A program made the translations under genes and the position numbers. DNA of 64,000 nt from NCBI GenBank assembly GCA_013374015.1, contig BLLL01000007.1, forward strand, positions 62,001 to 126,000. Reading direction: 5' to 3'. Under the pieces are notes generated by a model. It was not told the origin of the DNA, searched no databases, and was given only the letters and a program-made list of their open reading frames with translations. The DNA comes from Candidatus Desulfovibrio kirbyi (GTDB taxonomy: Bacteria; Desulfobacterota; Desulfovibrionia; Desulfovibrionales; Desulfovibrionaceae). This document shows, one piece after another, positions 1 through 10,068 of this stretch. Positions within the stretch are counted from its first letter, which is position 1. Each line of letters opens with the position of its first letter.

Positions 1-2
1 TG

Positions 3-1049
3 CGCCGTCTTTTGCGTGAGCGCCGCCTTGACGCGCTGCTTGTGAGTCAACCGGCCAATCGCTATTACCTTTCCGGTTTTGAACTGCACGATCCCCAGAT
101 CAACGAAAGCGCGGGACGTCTTGTCATCACGGCGGACGGGCGTGATTGGCTGGCGACAGACAGGCGGTATGCGGACGCGGCAGCGCGCCTTTGGGAGCCG
201 GAGTGCATTTTTTGTTACAGCAGTAGGACTGCAAAAGACATTGCCGCGTTGTTGCGGCGTTGCGGTCTGCGCATTGGCGTTGAGGCCGAGTGCGTCAGCT
301 TGGCATTTGCGCGCGAGCTTGCAAAGGAAGGCGCAGGGCTGTTTATTGAAGCCGCGGATGCTTTTGTGGAGGATCTGCGCGTTTGCAAGGACGCTGCGGA
401 AATTGCCGCGCTTGAGCAGTCCTTTGCGCTCAATCACAAAATGTTTGCCTGGGTGGAGGCCGAGTGCGTTCAGGGGCGCGCGGAATCAGACCTTGCCTGG
501 GGCGTTGAGCGGTATTTTCGGGAAAACGGTGCTTCAGAACTGGCCTTTGCGGTTATCGCGGCTGTGGGAAAAAACGCGGCCCTGCCCCATGCCGTGCCCG
601 GCACGGACACGATTACAACAAACTGTCCCGTGCTTGTGGACGCCGGGTGCCGCGTAGGCCACTATTGCTCTGATCAGACCCGCACCTATTGGGTGGGCAA
701 GCGCTCCGGCAGCGACTTTGCCCGCTTTGAACGCGCGTTTTCTCTGGTGTGTGAGGCGCAAAAAGCGGCGCTCAACATGCTGCGCCCCGGCGTGACCGGG
801 CGTGAGGCTTATGCCGCGGCCATGTCTGTTTTTGAAAAAGCCGGAGAAGCAAAGGCCTTTACGCACGGGCTGGGGCATGGCGTGGGACTTGAAACGCATG
901 AAGCTCCAGTCCTTTGCGCAAAAAGCGAACAGAAACTTGCGCCGGGCATGGTGGTCACTGTGGAGCCTGGTCTGTACTATCCGCAATGGGGCGGAGTGCG
1001 CTGGGAACATGCCGTGCTTGTGGTAGAAGACGGAATTCGGATTTTATAG
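3..1049 (+). CDS. M24-family Xaa-Pro aminopeptidase (5' end outside window)
   Basis: The reading frame is open to the left edge, so the true start is probably a few codons upstream; the first in-window start candidate is TTG at 12. The protein has a creatinase-like N-terminal half and a C-terminal pita-bread metallopeptidase domain. The dinuclear metal ligands are visible in order: Asp in VDAGC, Asp in SDQTRTYW, His in THGLGHGVGLETHE, Glu in VEPGLYY and Glu in GVRWEHAVL. It should be a cytoplasmic enzyme removing N-terminal residues before proline. The next gene begins 2 bases after its stop, so the two are probably co-transcribed. Confidence 0.88.
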   Translation, partial: RRLLRERRLDALLVSQPANRYYLSGFELHDPQINESAGRLVITADGRDWLATDRRYADAAARLWEPECIFCYSSRTAKDIAALLRRCGLRIGVEAECVSLAFARELAKEGAGLFIEAADAFVEDLRVCKDAAEIAALEQSFALNHKMFAWVEAECVQGRAESDLAWGVERYFRENGASELAFAVIAAVGKNAALPHAVPGTDTITTNCPVLVDAGCRVGHYCSDQTRTYWVGKRSGSDFARFERAFSLVCEAQKAALNMLRPGVTGREAYAAAMSVFEKAGEAKAFTHGLGHGVGLETHEAPVLCAKSEQKLAPGMVVTVEPGLYYPQWGGVRWEHAVLVVEDGIRIL

Positions 1050-1051
1050 TT

Positions 1052-1582
1052 ATGGTGTATCTTGTCGGCGCCCGCGCCTGCGGCAAAACCACTGTGGGTC
1101 TGTTGCTGGCGCGGAAGCTGCATTTTTTGTTTGCGGATACGGACGCGTGTGTGTGTGAGCGCGCAAGCCGCAGTGTGGCTGAAATAGTGGCCGCTGAAGG
1201 ATGGGAAGGTTTTCGGCGGCGCGAAAGCGATGCCCTGCGCGAATGCGGCGCGCTCTGTACAGGAAGCGGGAGGGGTATTGTCGTCGCTACTGGTGGTGGT
1301 ATGGTGCTGAAACAGGAAAATCGTGACCATATGCGCGCAACGGGAAGTGTTTTTTTTCTGTCCGTGCCTCCGGAACTGTTGTCCGCGCGTTTGACGGAAC
1401 AGCGCGGGGGAATGTCGCGTCCTTTGCTCACAGGTATGGGCGTTGCCGAAGAGGTAACGCACGTGCTGGCTGAACGCCTGCTGTTGTATACGCAAACCGC
1501 GCACTACAGCGTTGACGGTGCCCGTCCCCCTGAGGAGGTTTGCGCGGAGATTTTGCGGATAGTGGTCTTGAATTGCTTATGA
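1052..1582 (+). CDS. aroK: Shikimate kinase
   Basis: 176 aa, the usual size of a monofunctional shikimate kinase, which phosphorylates shikimate with ATP in the chorismate pathway. The N-terminus holds a Walker A loop (GARACGKTT), followed by the FADTD segment with the shikimate-binding aspartate, the FRRRES element and the GGG motif (VATGGGMV). The lid region carries the arginine in MSRPLL. ATG at 1052 was chosen because it directly precedes the beta-strand leading into the P-loop; an upstream in-frame start would lie inside the peptidase gene. It sits 2 bp after the M24 peptidase stop. Confidence 0.9.
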   Translation: MVYLVGARACGKTTVGLLLARKLHFLFADTDACVCERASRSVAEIVAAEGWEGFRRRESDALRECGALCTGSGRGIVVATGGGMVLKQENRDHMRATGSVFFLSVPPELLSARLTEQRGGMSRPLLTGMGVAEEVTHVLAERLLLYTQTAHYSVDGARPPEEVCAEILRIVVLNCL

Positions 1583-1678
1583 AACAAGCAGCAGTGTCGC
1601 CCAGAGCATGATCGCTCCGACAATTCCGCCCGCCCAGCAGAGCGTGCAGACGCGCTTTATCCCAAGGCTTGGTGGCAT
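1577..1678 (-). CDS. Possible small membrane protein or 3' end of a frameshifted gene
   Basis: A 33-codon reading frame starts at ATG 1678 and encodes a basic N-terminus followed by a hydrophobic segment (CWAGGIVGAIMLWATLLLVS). A second frame starts at ATG 1751, right after the hydantoinase gene, and reads DRCPAFSLYFGVLIDKPWLG before becoming polar and implausible. A single one-base frameshift would join the two into one short membrane protein. It converges on aroK and overlaps its stop by a few bases. No family is recognised. It could be an intact small ORF, a pseudogene or chance. Confidence 0.3.
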   Translation of the reverse strand: MPPSLGIKRVCTLCWAGGIVGAIMLWATLLLVS

Positions 1679-1760
1679 GTTCCGCCGGCCCCAGCCACGG
1701 TTTGTCGATCAGAACTCCAAAATACAGGGAAAATGCAGGACACCTGTCCATGGCAGTCGC

Positions 1761-3482
1761 TCAGGGCTGCCGCAGCCGACCGACAATGCCCGGCAATGCC
1801 CTGGCGGTGACGCGAATGTCTTTGGAGCTGCGTCCGCTGTCATCCAGAACGGCAAAAATATCCGATTCAACCACTTCGACAGGCACGGCGCTGTCTCCGG
1901 AAGCTTCGGCGAGATGCGCGCGAAGCAGCTCTTTGGCGCGGTTTTTAGCCGCGTCCAGTGTGTAGTCCGATGGAATTGGCTCTGTACTGTCCAGTGTGGG
2001 CACACGCAGGATGCGTTTGCCGGTATCGGCATACAGTTCCAGAGAAGCCGTGGGCAGCGTCAGGGCGGCTCCCACAGCGTTTGCCACATTCGCGTGCGGG
2101 GGAATCTCCACAGGCAGGGCAAAGGCCGCTGCCAAGTGTTCCCCGAGGCAGGCCGCTGGCCCGCCCACAAGCCATATCCGCTCGGGATGGGCGGAACGCA
2201 CAGCCCTGAGCGCGGCCAACGTGTACACGGGGCGACTGTTCACGCTGTCGATGAGAGCGCGCGCTGCGGTGACTATCCGGGTGAGGGCATTATTAACGGC
2301 AAGACGCGCAAGCGCCGCCGGCGTCATGCCGGATTCCAGCGCAACAGCTTCCACGCCCCTGCGGGAGGCCGTCGCATTGCCAACGGGAAGCTGTCCCGAA
2401 CTGCATGGGGAAAGCGCGTTCAGGGCGTCCAGCAGCGTTGGCCGTGTGCCGCCGAAGGCCAGTGCCGGCCCTTCACGCAACGGGCCAACCCGCACGCCAT
2501 GCTCGCACACAGTGATCACAGAATCTCCCCCCACGCCAACAGACATCGAAGCCAGCGCCCGCACCAGTGTACGTCGCCCATTGATACGCATCCCATCGTG
2601 GTCAATCACCGGAGAACCGTCCGCAAACAGCGCCATATCCGTTGTTGTGCCGCCGATATCCAGCAAAAGGGAACAGCCCGTGTCGGGACAAAGCGCCATA
2701 GCCCCCATCACGCTGGCCGCTGGGCCTGACAGAATTGACTGCACGGGTTGATGGCGTGAATGCGTGGTTAGTGCTGCGCCGCCGTCGGACTTCAGCAAAC
2801 GCGGGGTGACCCGGATGCCGAAATCCGCAAGGGCTACTTCCACGGCGTCCAGAAAATTGTGGTGCAGGCGTTCCACAGCGGCGTTGTAATAGGCGGTAGC
2901 GATACGTCGCGGAAAATTGAGTGCGCCAGAAAGCCTGTGCCCCATTGTGAGCGAGCAGGGGCAGACGCCTGCGACAGCCTGCGCCATGAGATTTTCGTGT
3001 GCCGGATTGCGCGGAGAGAATTTGCCCACAACTGCGACAGCTCCAATGCCCGCATCCCGCCAGTGCGCCGCCTCACGGGCCGCTGTTTCAGGCTGCGGGG
3101 ATTCAACCTCCATGCCCCTGTGATCAAGACCTCCCGGCATCACGCACATATGGTCGTTCATCTTGTCCGTGGAAAAATTTCTGGGGTCAAGACCCGGCCC
3201 GGCGGAAAGTACAAGTCCCACAGCATCGGCGCGCCCTTGGGCGAGCGCGTTGACGGCAAGCGTTGTGCCTAGGGTCACGGCGTCAATAGCGGCAAGTTTG
3301 TTCGTGCCAAGGGCGGTTTTCAGGCCGACCAGGGCTTCACGCACAGAACTCGCCAAGTCTTCGTGGCGGGTTGCCGCCTTGACCGAGGCCAGCAAAGATA
3401 CGCTGTCGTCCTGGGAGGCGAGCAGCGCTGCGTCGGTATGTGTTCCGCCGGCGTCGATGCCGAGCAGAATTTTTTCCCGCAT
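1761..3482 (-). CDS. Hydantoinase/oxoprolinase-family protein (HyuA-like)
   Basis: 573 aa from ATG 3482, preceded by an AAGGG ribosome-binding site; an upstream in-frame start adds an unlikely leader. The N-terminus has the ATPase-fold phosphate loop GIDAGGTHTDAALL, the middle has SGPAASVMGA and LLDIGGTTTDMALF, and the C-terminal part has WLVGGPAACLG, all typical of the HyuA N-terminal and catalytic domains of ATP-dependent hydantoinases and 5-oxoprolinases. No HyuB-like subunit is adjacent, so the substrate cannot be assigned. Its C-terminus is shorter than that of full 5-oxoprolinases. Confidence 0.85.
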   Translation of the reverse strand: MREKILLGIDAGGTHTDAALLASQDDSVSLLASVKAATRHEDLASSVREALVGLKTALGTNKLAAIDAVTLGTTLAVNALAQGRADAVGLVLSAGPGLDPRNFSTDKMNDHMCVMPGGLDHRGMEVESPQPETAAREAAHWRDAGIGAVAVVGKFSPRNPAHENLMAQAVAGVCPCSLTMGHRLSGALNFPRRIATAYYNAAVERLHHNFLDAVEVALADFGIRVTPRLLKSDGGAALTTHSRHQPVQSILSGPAASVMGAMALCPDTGCSLLLDIGGTTTDMALFADGSPVIDHDGMRINGRRTLVRALASMSVGVGGDSVITVCEHGVRVGPLREGPALAFGGTRPTLLDALNALSPCSSGQLPVGNATASRRGVEAVALESGMTPAALARLAVNNALTRIVTAARALIDSVNSRPVYTLAALRAVRSAHPERIWLVGGPAACLGEHLAAAFALPVEIPPHANVANAVGAALTLPTASLELYADTGKRILRVPTLDSTEPIPSDYTLDAAKNRAKELLRAHLAEASGDSAVPVEVVESDIFAVLDDSGRSSKDIRVTARALPGIVGRLRQP

Positions 3483-3620
3483 GTCTGTGTCGCCCTTTTT
3501 GTAACTCTTTGTGTTTATAGGAATAAAATTTGTAGTGTTGTCGCAGTATCTCAAAGGATATTCGCGCCCGTGTCAAGCGGCAATTTTGATCTGTTTTTTG
3601 AAAATGATTTTCTTTGCATA

Positions 3621-3647
3621 AAAAAGCCCCCTAGAAGGGGGCTTTTT
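3621..3647 (-). terminator. Rho-independent terminator of groES-groEL
   Basis: Perfect 11-bp inverted repeat (AAAAAGCCCCC / GGGGGCTTTTT) with a 5-nt loop, located 19 bp beyond the groEL stop codon. Read on the minus strand it gives a GC-rich stem ending in a T run. Confidence 0.85.
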
Positions 3648-3665
3648 AGTATTTTGGCGTATGGG

Positions 3666-5345
<1,680 letters not shown>

Positions 5346-5633
5346 TTAGTTGATTATGGCAAGGATGTCTTCTTCGCGCATGACAAGATGTTCGATGTCG
5401 TCCAGTTTGACCTCAGTGCCGGCGTATTTGTTGAAAAGCACCTCGTTGCCTGTTTTTACAGCCATAGCGACACGCGAACCGTTGTCGGCAATCTTGCCCG
5501 GGCCGACGGCGACAACCTGCCCCTTGGAGGGTTTTTCCTTGGCCGTGTCGGGGATATACAGTCCTCCAGAGGTTTTTTCTTCGGATTCAAGGCGTTTGAC
5601 CAGCACGCGGTCGTTCAGTGGCGTAAGCTTCAT
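5346..5633 (-). CDS. groES: Co-chaperonin GroES
   Basis: 95 aa GroES ring subunit. It starts [16 protein letters not shown], has the mobile-loop region [18 protein letters not shown] and the conserved VAVGPGK and [12 protein letters not shown] strands. ATG 5633 is preceded by GGGAGGAAC; the longer frame upstream has no matching extension in the family. It is the first gene of the groESL operon. I saw no CIRCE element in the roughly 250 bp upstream. Confidence 0.97.
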   Translation of the reverse strand: MKLTPLNDRVLVKRLESEEKTSGGLYIPDTAKEKPSKGQVVAVGPGKIADNGSRVAMAVKTGNEVLFNKYAGTEVKLDDIEHLVMREEDILAIIN

Positions 5634-5811
5634 AATGTTCCTCCCTAAAATTTTTTGTCTCGCGGGCACAAGCGGCCGCCGCAACAAGCGGACGAACCGG
5701 GACTATTGCGCGTATCCGACCGCGAGGCGAGTTTCTGTAGGCAAACGCGCTGTCCCGCACGGTATACAGAATAAGACATGCTTTCAGCTTGAAAAGGGGG
5801 GAGAGAGGGAT

Positions 5812-5844
5812 TTTTTTATATTTTTTGAAAAAAAATATAAAAAA
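5812..5844. repeat. AT-only perfect inverted repeat
   Basis: 15-bp arms (TTTTTTATATTTTTT and its complement) separated by 3 nt, made only of A and T. It lies in the 259-bp gap between groES and the ACT-domain gene, about 50 bp past the stop of the latter. It could act as a weak terminator or as a bent or cruciform-prone site. The rest of the gap shows no gene. Confidence 0.5.
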
Positions 5845-5892
5845 TGTTGTTTTTTAGATAGTTAAAAATTTATGCCAGCCTGCGGAAAATTG

Positions 5893-6324
5893 TCAGAGCG
5901 CGCAGAGCATAGCCGCGGGAATAATGGTAAAATTGGCGGCGGTGAGCGCCTCTATCGCCTGATCTATCTTGTCAAAGCGGAAGATCATCACGGCTTTTGC
6001 TGGTTCGCGCTGCACAAGGGCGTACATGTACTCGACATTGATGCCGTGCCGGGACACAAGCTGCAAGACGGCGTTAAGGCCGCCTGGGGCATCTGGCACT
6101 TCCACGGCAACAACGCTTGTGCGTCCAAGGGTAAAGCCTTTTTCCTTGAGCACGGTCTGCGCCTTTGCATGGTCGCGCACAATCATGCGCAGGATGCCGA
6201 AGTCCGAAGTGTCTGCAAGAGAAAGCGCGCGGATGTTGACGCCTGCCGAAGCCAGGGTGTGGGTTACTTCCGCAAGGCGACCGGCGCGGTTTTCCAAAAA
6301 AATGGAGAGCTGTTCTGCCTTCAT
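5893..6324 (-). CDS. Tandem ACT-domain protein
   Basis: 143 aa made of two ACT modules: residues 1-70 ([29 protein letters not shown]) and 71-143 ([29 protein letters not shown]). The pattern xxxxNxxGxLxxV at both module starts is the small-ligand (amino-acid) binding loop. Such stand-alone double-ACT proteins are usually taken to be amino-acid sensors; no catalytic domain is present. In related bacteria a similar gene often sits next to a phenylacetate-CoA ligase, which is not seen here. Confidence 0.85.
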   Translation of the reverse strand: MKAEQLSIFLENRAGRLAEVTHTLASAGVNIRALSLADTSDFGILRMIVRDHAKAQTVLKEKGFTLGRTSVVAVEVPDAPGGLNAVLQLVSRHGINVEYMYALVQREPAKAVMIFRFDKIDQAIEALTAANFTIIPAAMLCAL

Positions 6325-6351
6325 TGGTCAGTCCTCTTGCAGCCGTTGGAG

Positions 6352-6552
6352 TCAGGCTTTTGTGGAATCCTCGGAATCGGCTTTGCTGTTTTTGGGGGTG
6401 ATGTCGATTTCGTCCGGCTCTGAGGATGCCCTGCGGAAGTTGCGGATCGCCCGGCCAAGCCCGCCGCCTATTTCCGGCAGTTTGTTATAGCCGAACACAA
6501 GGAGCGCAACAACAAGAATAACTAATATTTCGTGCATGCCTATGCCGAACAT
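6352..6552 (-). CDS. tatA: Sec-independent translocase subunit TatA
   Basis: 66 aa. It starts [21 protein letters not shown], one membrane helix, followed by the hinge and amphipathic helix ([18 protein letters not shown]) and an acidic tail. This is the TatA/E pattern for the pore-forming component of the twin-arginine export pathway in the inner membrane. ATG 6552 was chosen because the helix begins there; the upstream extension of the frame is polar and unlike the family. No tatC is in the window. Confidence 0.92.
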   Translation of the reverse strand: MFGIGMHEILVILVVALLVFGYNKLPEIGGGLGRAIRNFRRASSEPDEIDITPKNSKADSEDSTKA

Positions 6553-6620
6553 GGTAAGCCTCCGTCTGGATATCAGGACGTTTATGAAACTATAAACCGT
6601 AGGGGCGTTAAGGTCAATGT

Positions 6621-8021
6621 CTAATAGGCGCCGTAGCCGGACAATGCCACCGGCACTGTTTTGGCAAGAATCCACAGATCCATCCAGACAGACCAGTTGT
6701 TGATGTAATAGTTGTCGTAGGCCACGCGTTCCTCAAAGGTTGTGTCGTTGCGGCCGGATACCTGCCAAAGACCGGTAATTCCGGGTTTGACGCGATTGTA
6801 GACGGTATGTATGTCGCCGTATTTGTCTATTTGGCTTTCCATAATGGGGCGCGGCCCCACAAGACTCATATTGCCTGCCAGCACGTTAAAAATTTGCGGC
6901 AGTTCGTCCAGGCTTGTTTTGCGCAAAAAAGATCCCACGCGGGTGATGCGCGGGTCGTTTTTGAGCTTCTGGTTGATGTCCCATTCTTTACGCAGGGCAG
7001 GGTCACGAGCAAGACAGTCTGCCAACAGGGCGTCGGCATTCATCGTCATTGTGCGAAACTTGCACACGTAGAGGGGCTTCCCGTTTCTGCCCACGCGTTT
7101 TTGCCGATAAAAAACAGGACCTTTGCTGTCCAGGCGTATGGCAAAGGCCAGCAGAGGCGTCAATGGCAACACTACCGCCATGACGGCAACACAAAAGATC
7201 AGATCAAGGCAGCGTTTCATCCTGAGTCTGCGCGTATCGAGCAGATTTTCTCTTCTCCAGAGCGCTGTAATCATGCCGAAGTCGCACGTTGTCAGCCAGT
7301 GAACGCCGCCTCCGCAAAAGGCCGGCACTAACAGAATATCACTGAAATACCGTCCCGTCTCCGTCATATAGTCTGCCGGCGCGTTGTTTTGTGCGGCGTG
7401 CGGAATCAGGATCGCCGCATCGGGCCAGCGCAGGGCGGCGGCGGCAAGGAGTTTGCGCAGGCGCGGCGCATCGTTGGGCAATTCAAAAATGGCGGCGGGG
7501 CGCATGCCCGTCTGGGGATTTTTTCTGAGATGCCGCCACAGGGCGCGGGCGGCCTCGCCGCCGCCGAAAATAATCAGCGGTCGTCCCCACCAGCGCCTTG
7601 CGGCAAAGCGGTGGCGGCAAAAAGCGCGCAGCAGCGGGGGAATGACTATGGATGAAGCCCAACCTCCCAGAAAAATAAATCTGGAATATTCCAGGCCGGA
7701 CTGGGTTAAAAAAAGCAAAAATGAGATGCCGCCGTACAGCGTTGTGGAAAGCAGAAAAAAGGCCTTCATTTCGTGCGGGGGCGAGAGCGGTATGCTTTGA
7801 TAAATGCCAAGTCCGATGCCCAGCGGCAGGCCCAGCAGGAGCAGGACGCCGCTGTACAGAGGGGGGGGATCCAGTTTGCCGAAGGCGGCGCGGAGCAGAT
7901 AGAACAGCACCACAGGACAAAGCAGGCCGGCCGTATCGACAAGACACAGCAGGGCAACGCGTGGCGAAATGCCGCAACGATCAAGCAGAGGGATGATTTG
8001 TAGCGTGCGCGCTGTCAACAT
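6621..8021 (-). CDS. Undecaprenyl-phosphate hexose-1-phosphate transferase (WbaP type)
   Basis: 466 aa polyisoprenyl-phosphate sugar transferase. The first ~140 residues contain several membrane segments, a CoA-binding-like central region contains [11 protein letters not shown], and the C-terminal ~200 residues form the bacterial sugar-transferase domain: [10 protein letters not shown] anchor, [39 protein letters not shown] and [12 protein letters not shown], ending [13 protein letters not shown]. It adds the first sugar phosphate to undecaprenyl phosphate for O-antigen or capsule synthesis. It may start the polysaccharide assembled by the cluster at 28.7-38 kb, but it is not adjacent to it. 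Confidence 0.92.
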   Translation of the reverse strand: MLTARTLQIIPLLDRCGISPRVALLCLVDTAGLLCPVVLFYLLRAAFGKLDPPPLYSGVLLLLGLPLGIGLGIYQSIPLSPPHEMKAFFLLSTTLYGGISFLLFLTQSGLEYSRFIFLGGWASSIVIPPLLRAFCRHRFAARRWWGRPLIIFGGGEAARALWRHLRKNPQTGMRPAAIFELPNDAPRLRKLLAAAALRWPDAAILIPHAAQNNAPADYMTETGRYFSDILLVPAFCGGGVHWLTTCDFGMITALWRRENLLDTRRLRMKRCLDLIFCVAVMAVVLPLTPLLAFAIRLDSKGPVFYRQKRVGRNGKPLYVCKFRTMTMNADALLADCLARDPALRKEWDINQKLKNDPRITRVGSFLRKTSLDELPQIFNVLAGNMSLVGPRPIMESQIDKYGDIHTVYNRVKPGITGLWQVSGRNDTTFEERVAYDNYYINNWSVWMDLWILAKTVPVALSGYGAY

Positions 8022-8131
8022 GGTTGGGGTACCCCATCCTTATCCGTGAATCCGTTATGCCGCGCTACGGAGTTACGGTGTTGTTGCTGTCCTGTTCTGT
8101 TTAGCCGGAAACGGCGTTTTGCGCAAGGCGT

Positions 8132-8377
8132 TTATGCACCGGAGTTTTTTTCTTGCTCGAGAGCCTGCTTGAGCCAGTCTTTCAGGGCTTTGGTGGGCGC
8201 GCTTATGCCTCGCCAGTTGCCGTGTTCGGCATAAAAATCGTCCAGAAGTTCCTTTGGCATCGGCAATTCAAACAGGGAGTCCGCCTGCTCGGAATTGCGG
8301 CGTATGAGCCGGATTACCGACGGGGATTCCCAGCTGTCCACGACAAAATAGTGGGAAAAGTCTTCTTTTGAGCGCAC
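8132..8377 (-). CDS. Small hypothetical protein
   Basis: 81 aa with likely GTG start at 8377. The sequence (KEDFSHYFVVDSWESP, LLDDFYAEHGNWRGIS) is charged and soluble with no signal peptide or recognised motif. Codon use and composition look like a real gene. It is alone between the WbaP-type transferase and nth. Function unknown. Confidence 0.55.
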   Translation of the reverse strand: MRSKEDFSHYFVVDSWESPSVIRLIRRNSEQADSLFELPMPKELLDDFYAEHGNWRGISAPTKALKDWLKQALEQEKNSGA

Positions 8378-8493
8378 GGGCGGGTATTCGGAATGCCAGT
8401 CGTTGTTGCCCCATTACCGCTCTGTGCGAGTTCAGCCACGGATTTGCGGACTGTTCGTCTTTGTCACGCTTGCGCCGGAGCGTATTATGGTGT

Positions 8494-8514
8494 AAAATGT
8501 CGATTCGACATTTT
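8494..8514. promoter_or_regulatory. 21-bp palindrome, possible operator
   Basis: Perfect 10-bp arms (AAAATGTCGA / TCGACATTTT) around one central T, in the 174-bp gap between the divergently arranged 81-aa gene and the receiver remnant/nth. The symmetry and size fit a dimeric repressor site. A trailing T run would also allow a weak terminator reading. Confidence 0.45.
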
Positions 8515-8551
8515 TTGCGATACGGTTTATACTAACTCTGAAGACTTTTTT

Positions 8552-8623
8552 ATGGAAGATCATTTGACAAAACCTATCAATCACGCCGCCCTGCGCGCTG
8601 TTCTGGAGCGCCGGTTTAGCGTC
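8552..8623 (+). pseudogene. C-terminal remnant of a response-regulator receiver domain
   Basis: The frame reads MEDHLTKPINHAALRAVLERRF, which is the end of a CheY-like receiver: the conserved Lys-Pro of beta-5 (LTKPI) followed by helix 5. No phospho-acceptor Asp or earlier part of the domain can be found upstream, where the sequence is non-coding. The frame runs on into the nth start. It is best read as the 3' scrap of a deleted response regulator or hybrid histidine kinase. Confidence 0.6.
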
Positions 8624-8633
8624 GCGCAAGCCT

Positions 8634-9272
8634 ATGACCCGAGATTTAAAAAAACAGGCGCAAAAAACGCTTGAAGCATTGCGGGCGCGTTACCCGGAGC
8701 CGGCCACATTGCTTGTCGCGCGTAACGTCTTTGAACTGCTCGTTGCCACGATACTGGCGGCCCAGTGCACGGACGCGCGTGTCAACAGCATCACCCCACG
8801 GCTTTTTGCTGCATGGCCCGACGTTTTCTTTCTGGCGCGCGCCGATGTGTCGGAAGTGGAGGCCGTTGTCCGCCCCACGGGTTTTTATAAAAACAAGGCG
8901 AAAAATCTGGTAGCGACAGCGCGGCGAATTTGTGAGGTTTTTCATGGGGAGGTACCGTGCAGCCTTGAGGAGCTGATAACTCTGCCCGGTGTTGCCCGCA
9001 AAACGGCAAATGTCGTGCTGTTCGGCGCGTTCGGCGTCAATGCGGGGCTTGCCGTGGACACCCACGTCAAGCGTATCGCGTACCGCCTTGGCCTCACAGA
9101 CCAGACAAACCCGGATCTTGTGGAAAAAGATTTGACAGCGCTCTTTCCCCGCGAAGAATGGGGCAACATAAACCACCGCATGGTCTGGTTCGGGCGCGAT
9201 GTCTGCCGCGCCCGCAGTCCGTCATGCGGCGAATGCGAAATGGCGTCTTTTTGTCCGAAAAAAATCCGATAG
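8634..9272 (+). CDS. nth: Endonuclease III
   Basis: 212 aa DNA glycosylase/AP lyase for oxidised pyrimidines. It has the helix-hairpin-helix LPGVARKTANVV with catalytic Lys123, the catalytic Asp142 in AVDTHVKR, and the C-terminal [4Fe-4S] loop C191-X6-C198-X2-C201-X5-C207. Length is normal. The TAG stop at 9270-9272 coincides with the boundary of an insertion-sequence end, so the last residues could differ from the ancestral gene. Confidence 0.95.
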   Translation: MTRDLKKQAQKTLEALRARYPEPATLLVARNVFELLVATILAAQCTDARVNSITPRLFAAWPDVFFLARADVSEVEAVVRPTGFYKNKAKNLVATARRICEVFHGEVPCSLEELITLPGVARKTANVVLFGAFGVNAGLAVDTHVKRIAYRLGLTDQTNPDLVEKDLTALFPREEWGNINHRMVWFGRDVCRARSPSCGECEMASFCPKKIR

Positions 9273-9351
9273 ATAGTGTCGTCACGAGGTTGACAATATT
9301 TCTAAATTTTTTTATAGACTTCTTGTGATCAAGGAGTCTCCATGCAATCAT
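9272..9351 (+). mobile_element. Solo left end of an IS5-type element
   Basis: About 80 bp beginning GATAGTGTCGTCACGAG, next to a TA that belongs to the nth stop. The whole stretch, including the AAGGAGTCTCCATGCAATCA transposase-start region, matches the reverse complement of one end of the complete 183-bp element at 38241-38423. After the ATGCAATCA segment the similarity ends and no second inverted repeat is found before marC, so only one end survives. Confidence 0.7.
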
Positions 9352-9429
9352 CACGCAACGACTCTCCGCGCTCGGCAGAAGTCGGAACGGTTTCCGGCGT
9401 TGTCCTCTCGCTACGGTGTTTGAAACTGT

Positions 9430-10029
9430 TCACTGCAAAAAAGACCGGATTCCGGTAAAGATAACCTGCGCGGCGATGGCCGCAAGCAGCAGGCCTGTCA
9501 GCTTGGAGAGGATGGCAATGCCGGTGTGTCCGAGCATGCGCTTGATAGCGTTTGAAAAATACAGCATTGTGTAGATGCCCAGTGAAGCCGCAAAAAGCGC
9601 CAGCGCGCCAATGAGCATCTGCTCCGTATCCTTGGCTGAGGCGCCCATCACCATGACCGTGCCTATGGAGGCAGGCCCCATGCACAGAGGAATCGCCAGC
9701 GGAACAACGCTTATGTCTTCCTCAGGCGTAAAAATCGGCTGGCTCGCCGATTCGTTCATCAGGTGAATGGCTGTGAGAAAGAGCAGGCTGCCGGCCCCGA
9801 TACGGAAAGCGTCCAGCGTAAAGTCAAAAATACTGAAAATGGCGGTGCCGAAAAAATACAGCACAGCGCCGATGATAAAAACAGCGGCCGCAGTTTTGCG
9901 CGCGGTGGCTTTTTTTCGGGCGGGCGTATAGCTTTTTGATGCGCTCAAAAATGCGGAAAGAACCGCCGGCGGAGTCATCAGGGCAAAGAGTTTGACGCCT
10001 TCACTGAACAGGATATGCAGATAATCCAT
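9430..10029 (-). CDS. MarC-family integral membrane protein
   Basis: 199 aa with about six hydrophobic segments and the MarC/UPF0056 motifs: N-terminal ALMTPPAVLSAFLSAS, the central PLAIPLCMGPASIGTVMVMGA and a final KLTGLLLAAIAAQVIFTGI. The in-frame TTG just upstream is an alternative start; ATG 10029 is preferred. MarC proteins are inner-membrane proteins of uncertain transport function; the old link to multiple antibiotic resistance is not supported. Confidence 0.88.
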   Translation of the reverse strand: MDYLHILFSEGVKLFALMTPPAVLSAFLSASKSYTPARKKATARKTAAAVFIIGAVLYFFGTAIFSIFDFTLDAFRIGAGSLLFLTAIHLMNESASQPIFTPEEDISVVPLAIPLCMGPASIGTVMVMGASAKDTEQMLIGALALFAASLGIYTMLYFSNAIKRMLGHTGIAILSKLTGLLLAAIAAQVIFTGIRSFLQ

Positions 10030-10068
10030 CAATGCGTCCGTATCTGCATCAACGTGACGGACAAAAGG

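Noticed and set aside
1608..2729. 373-codon plus-strand frame opposite the hydantoinase-family gene
   Set aside because: Arg/His/Gln-rich shadow translation with no domain pattern; the minus-strand gene is clear.
5850..5862. TTTTTTAGATAGT resembling the flank of the MITE at 38241
   Set aside because: Similarity stops after 13 bases and the inverted repeat GTGTCRTCACGAG is absent, so this is likely chance.
5634..5880. CIRCE/HrcA operator upstream of groES
   Set aside because: No TTAGCACTC-N9-GAGTGCTAA-like inverted repeat is present.
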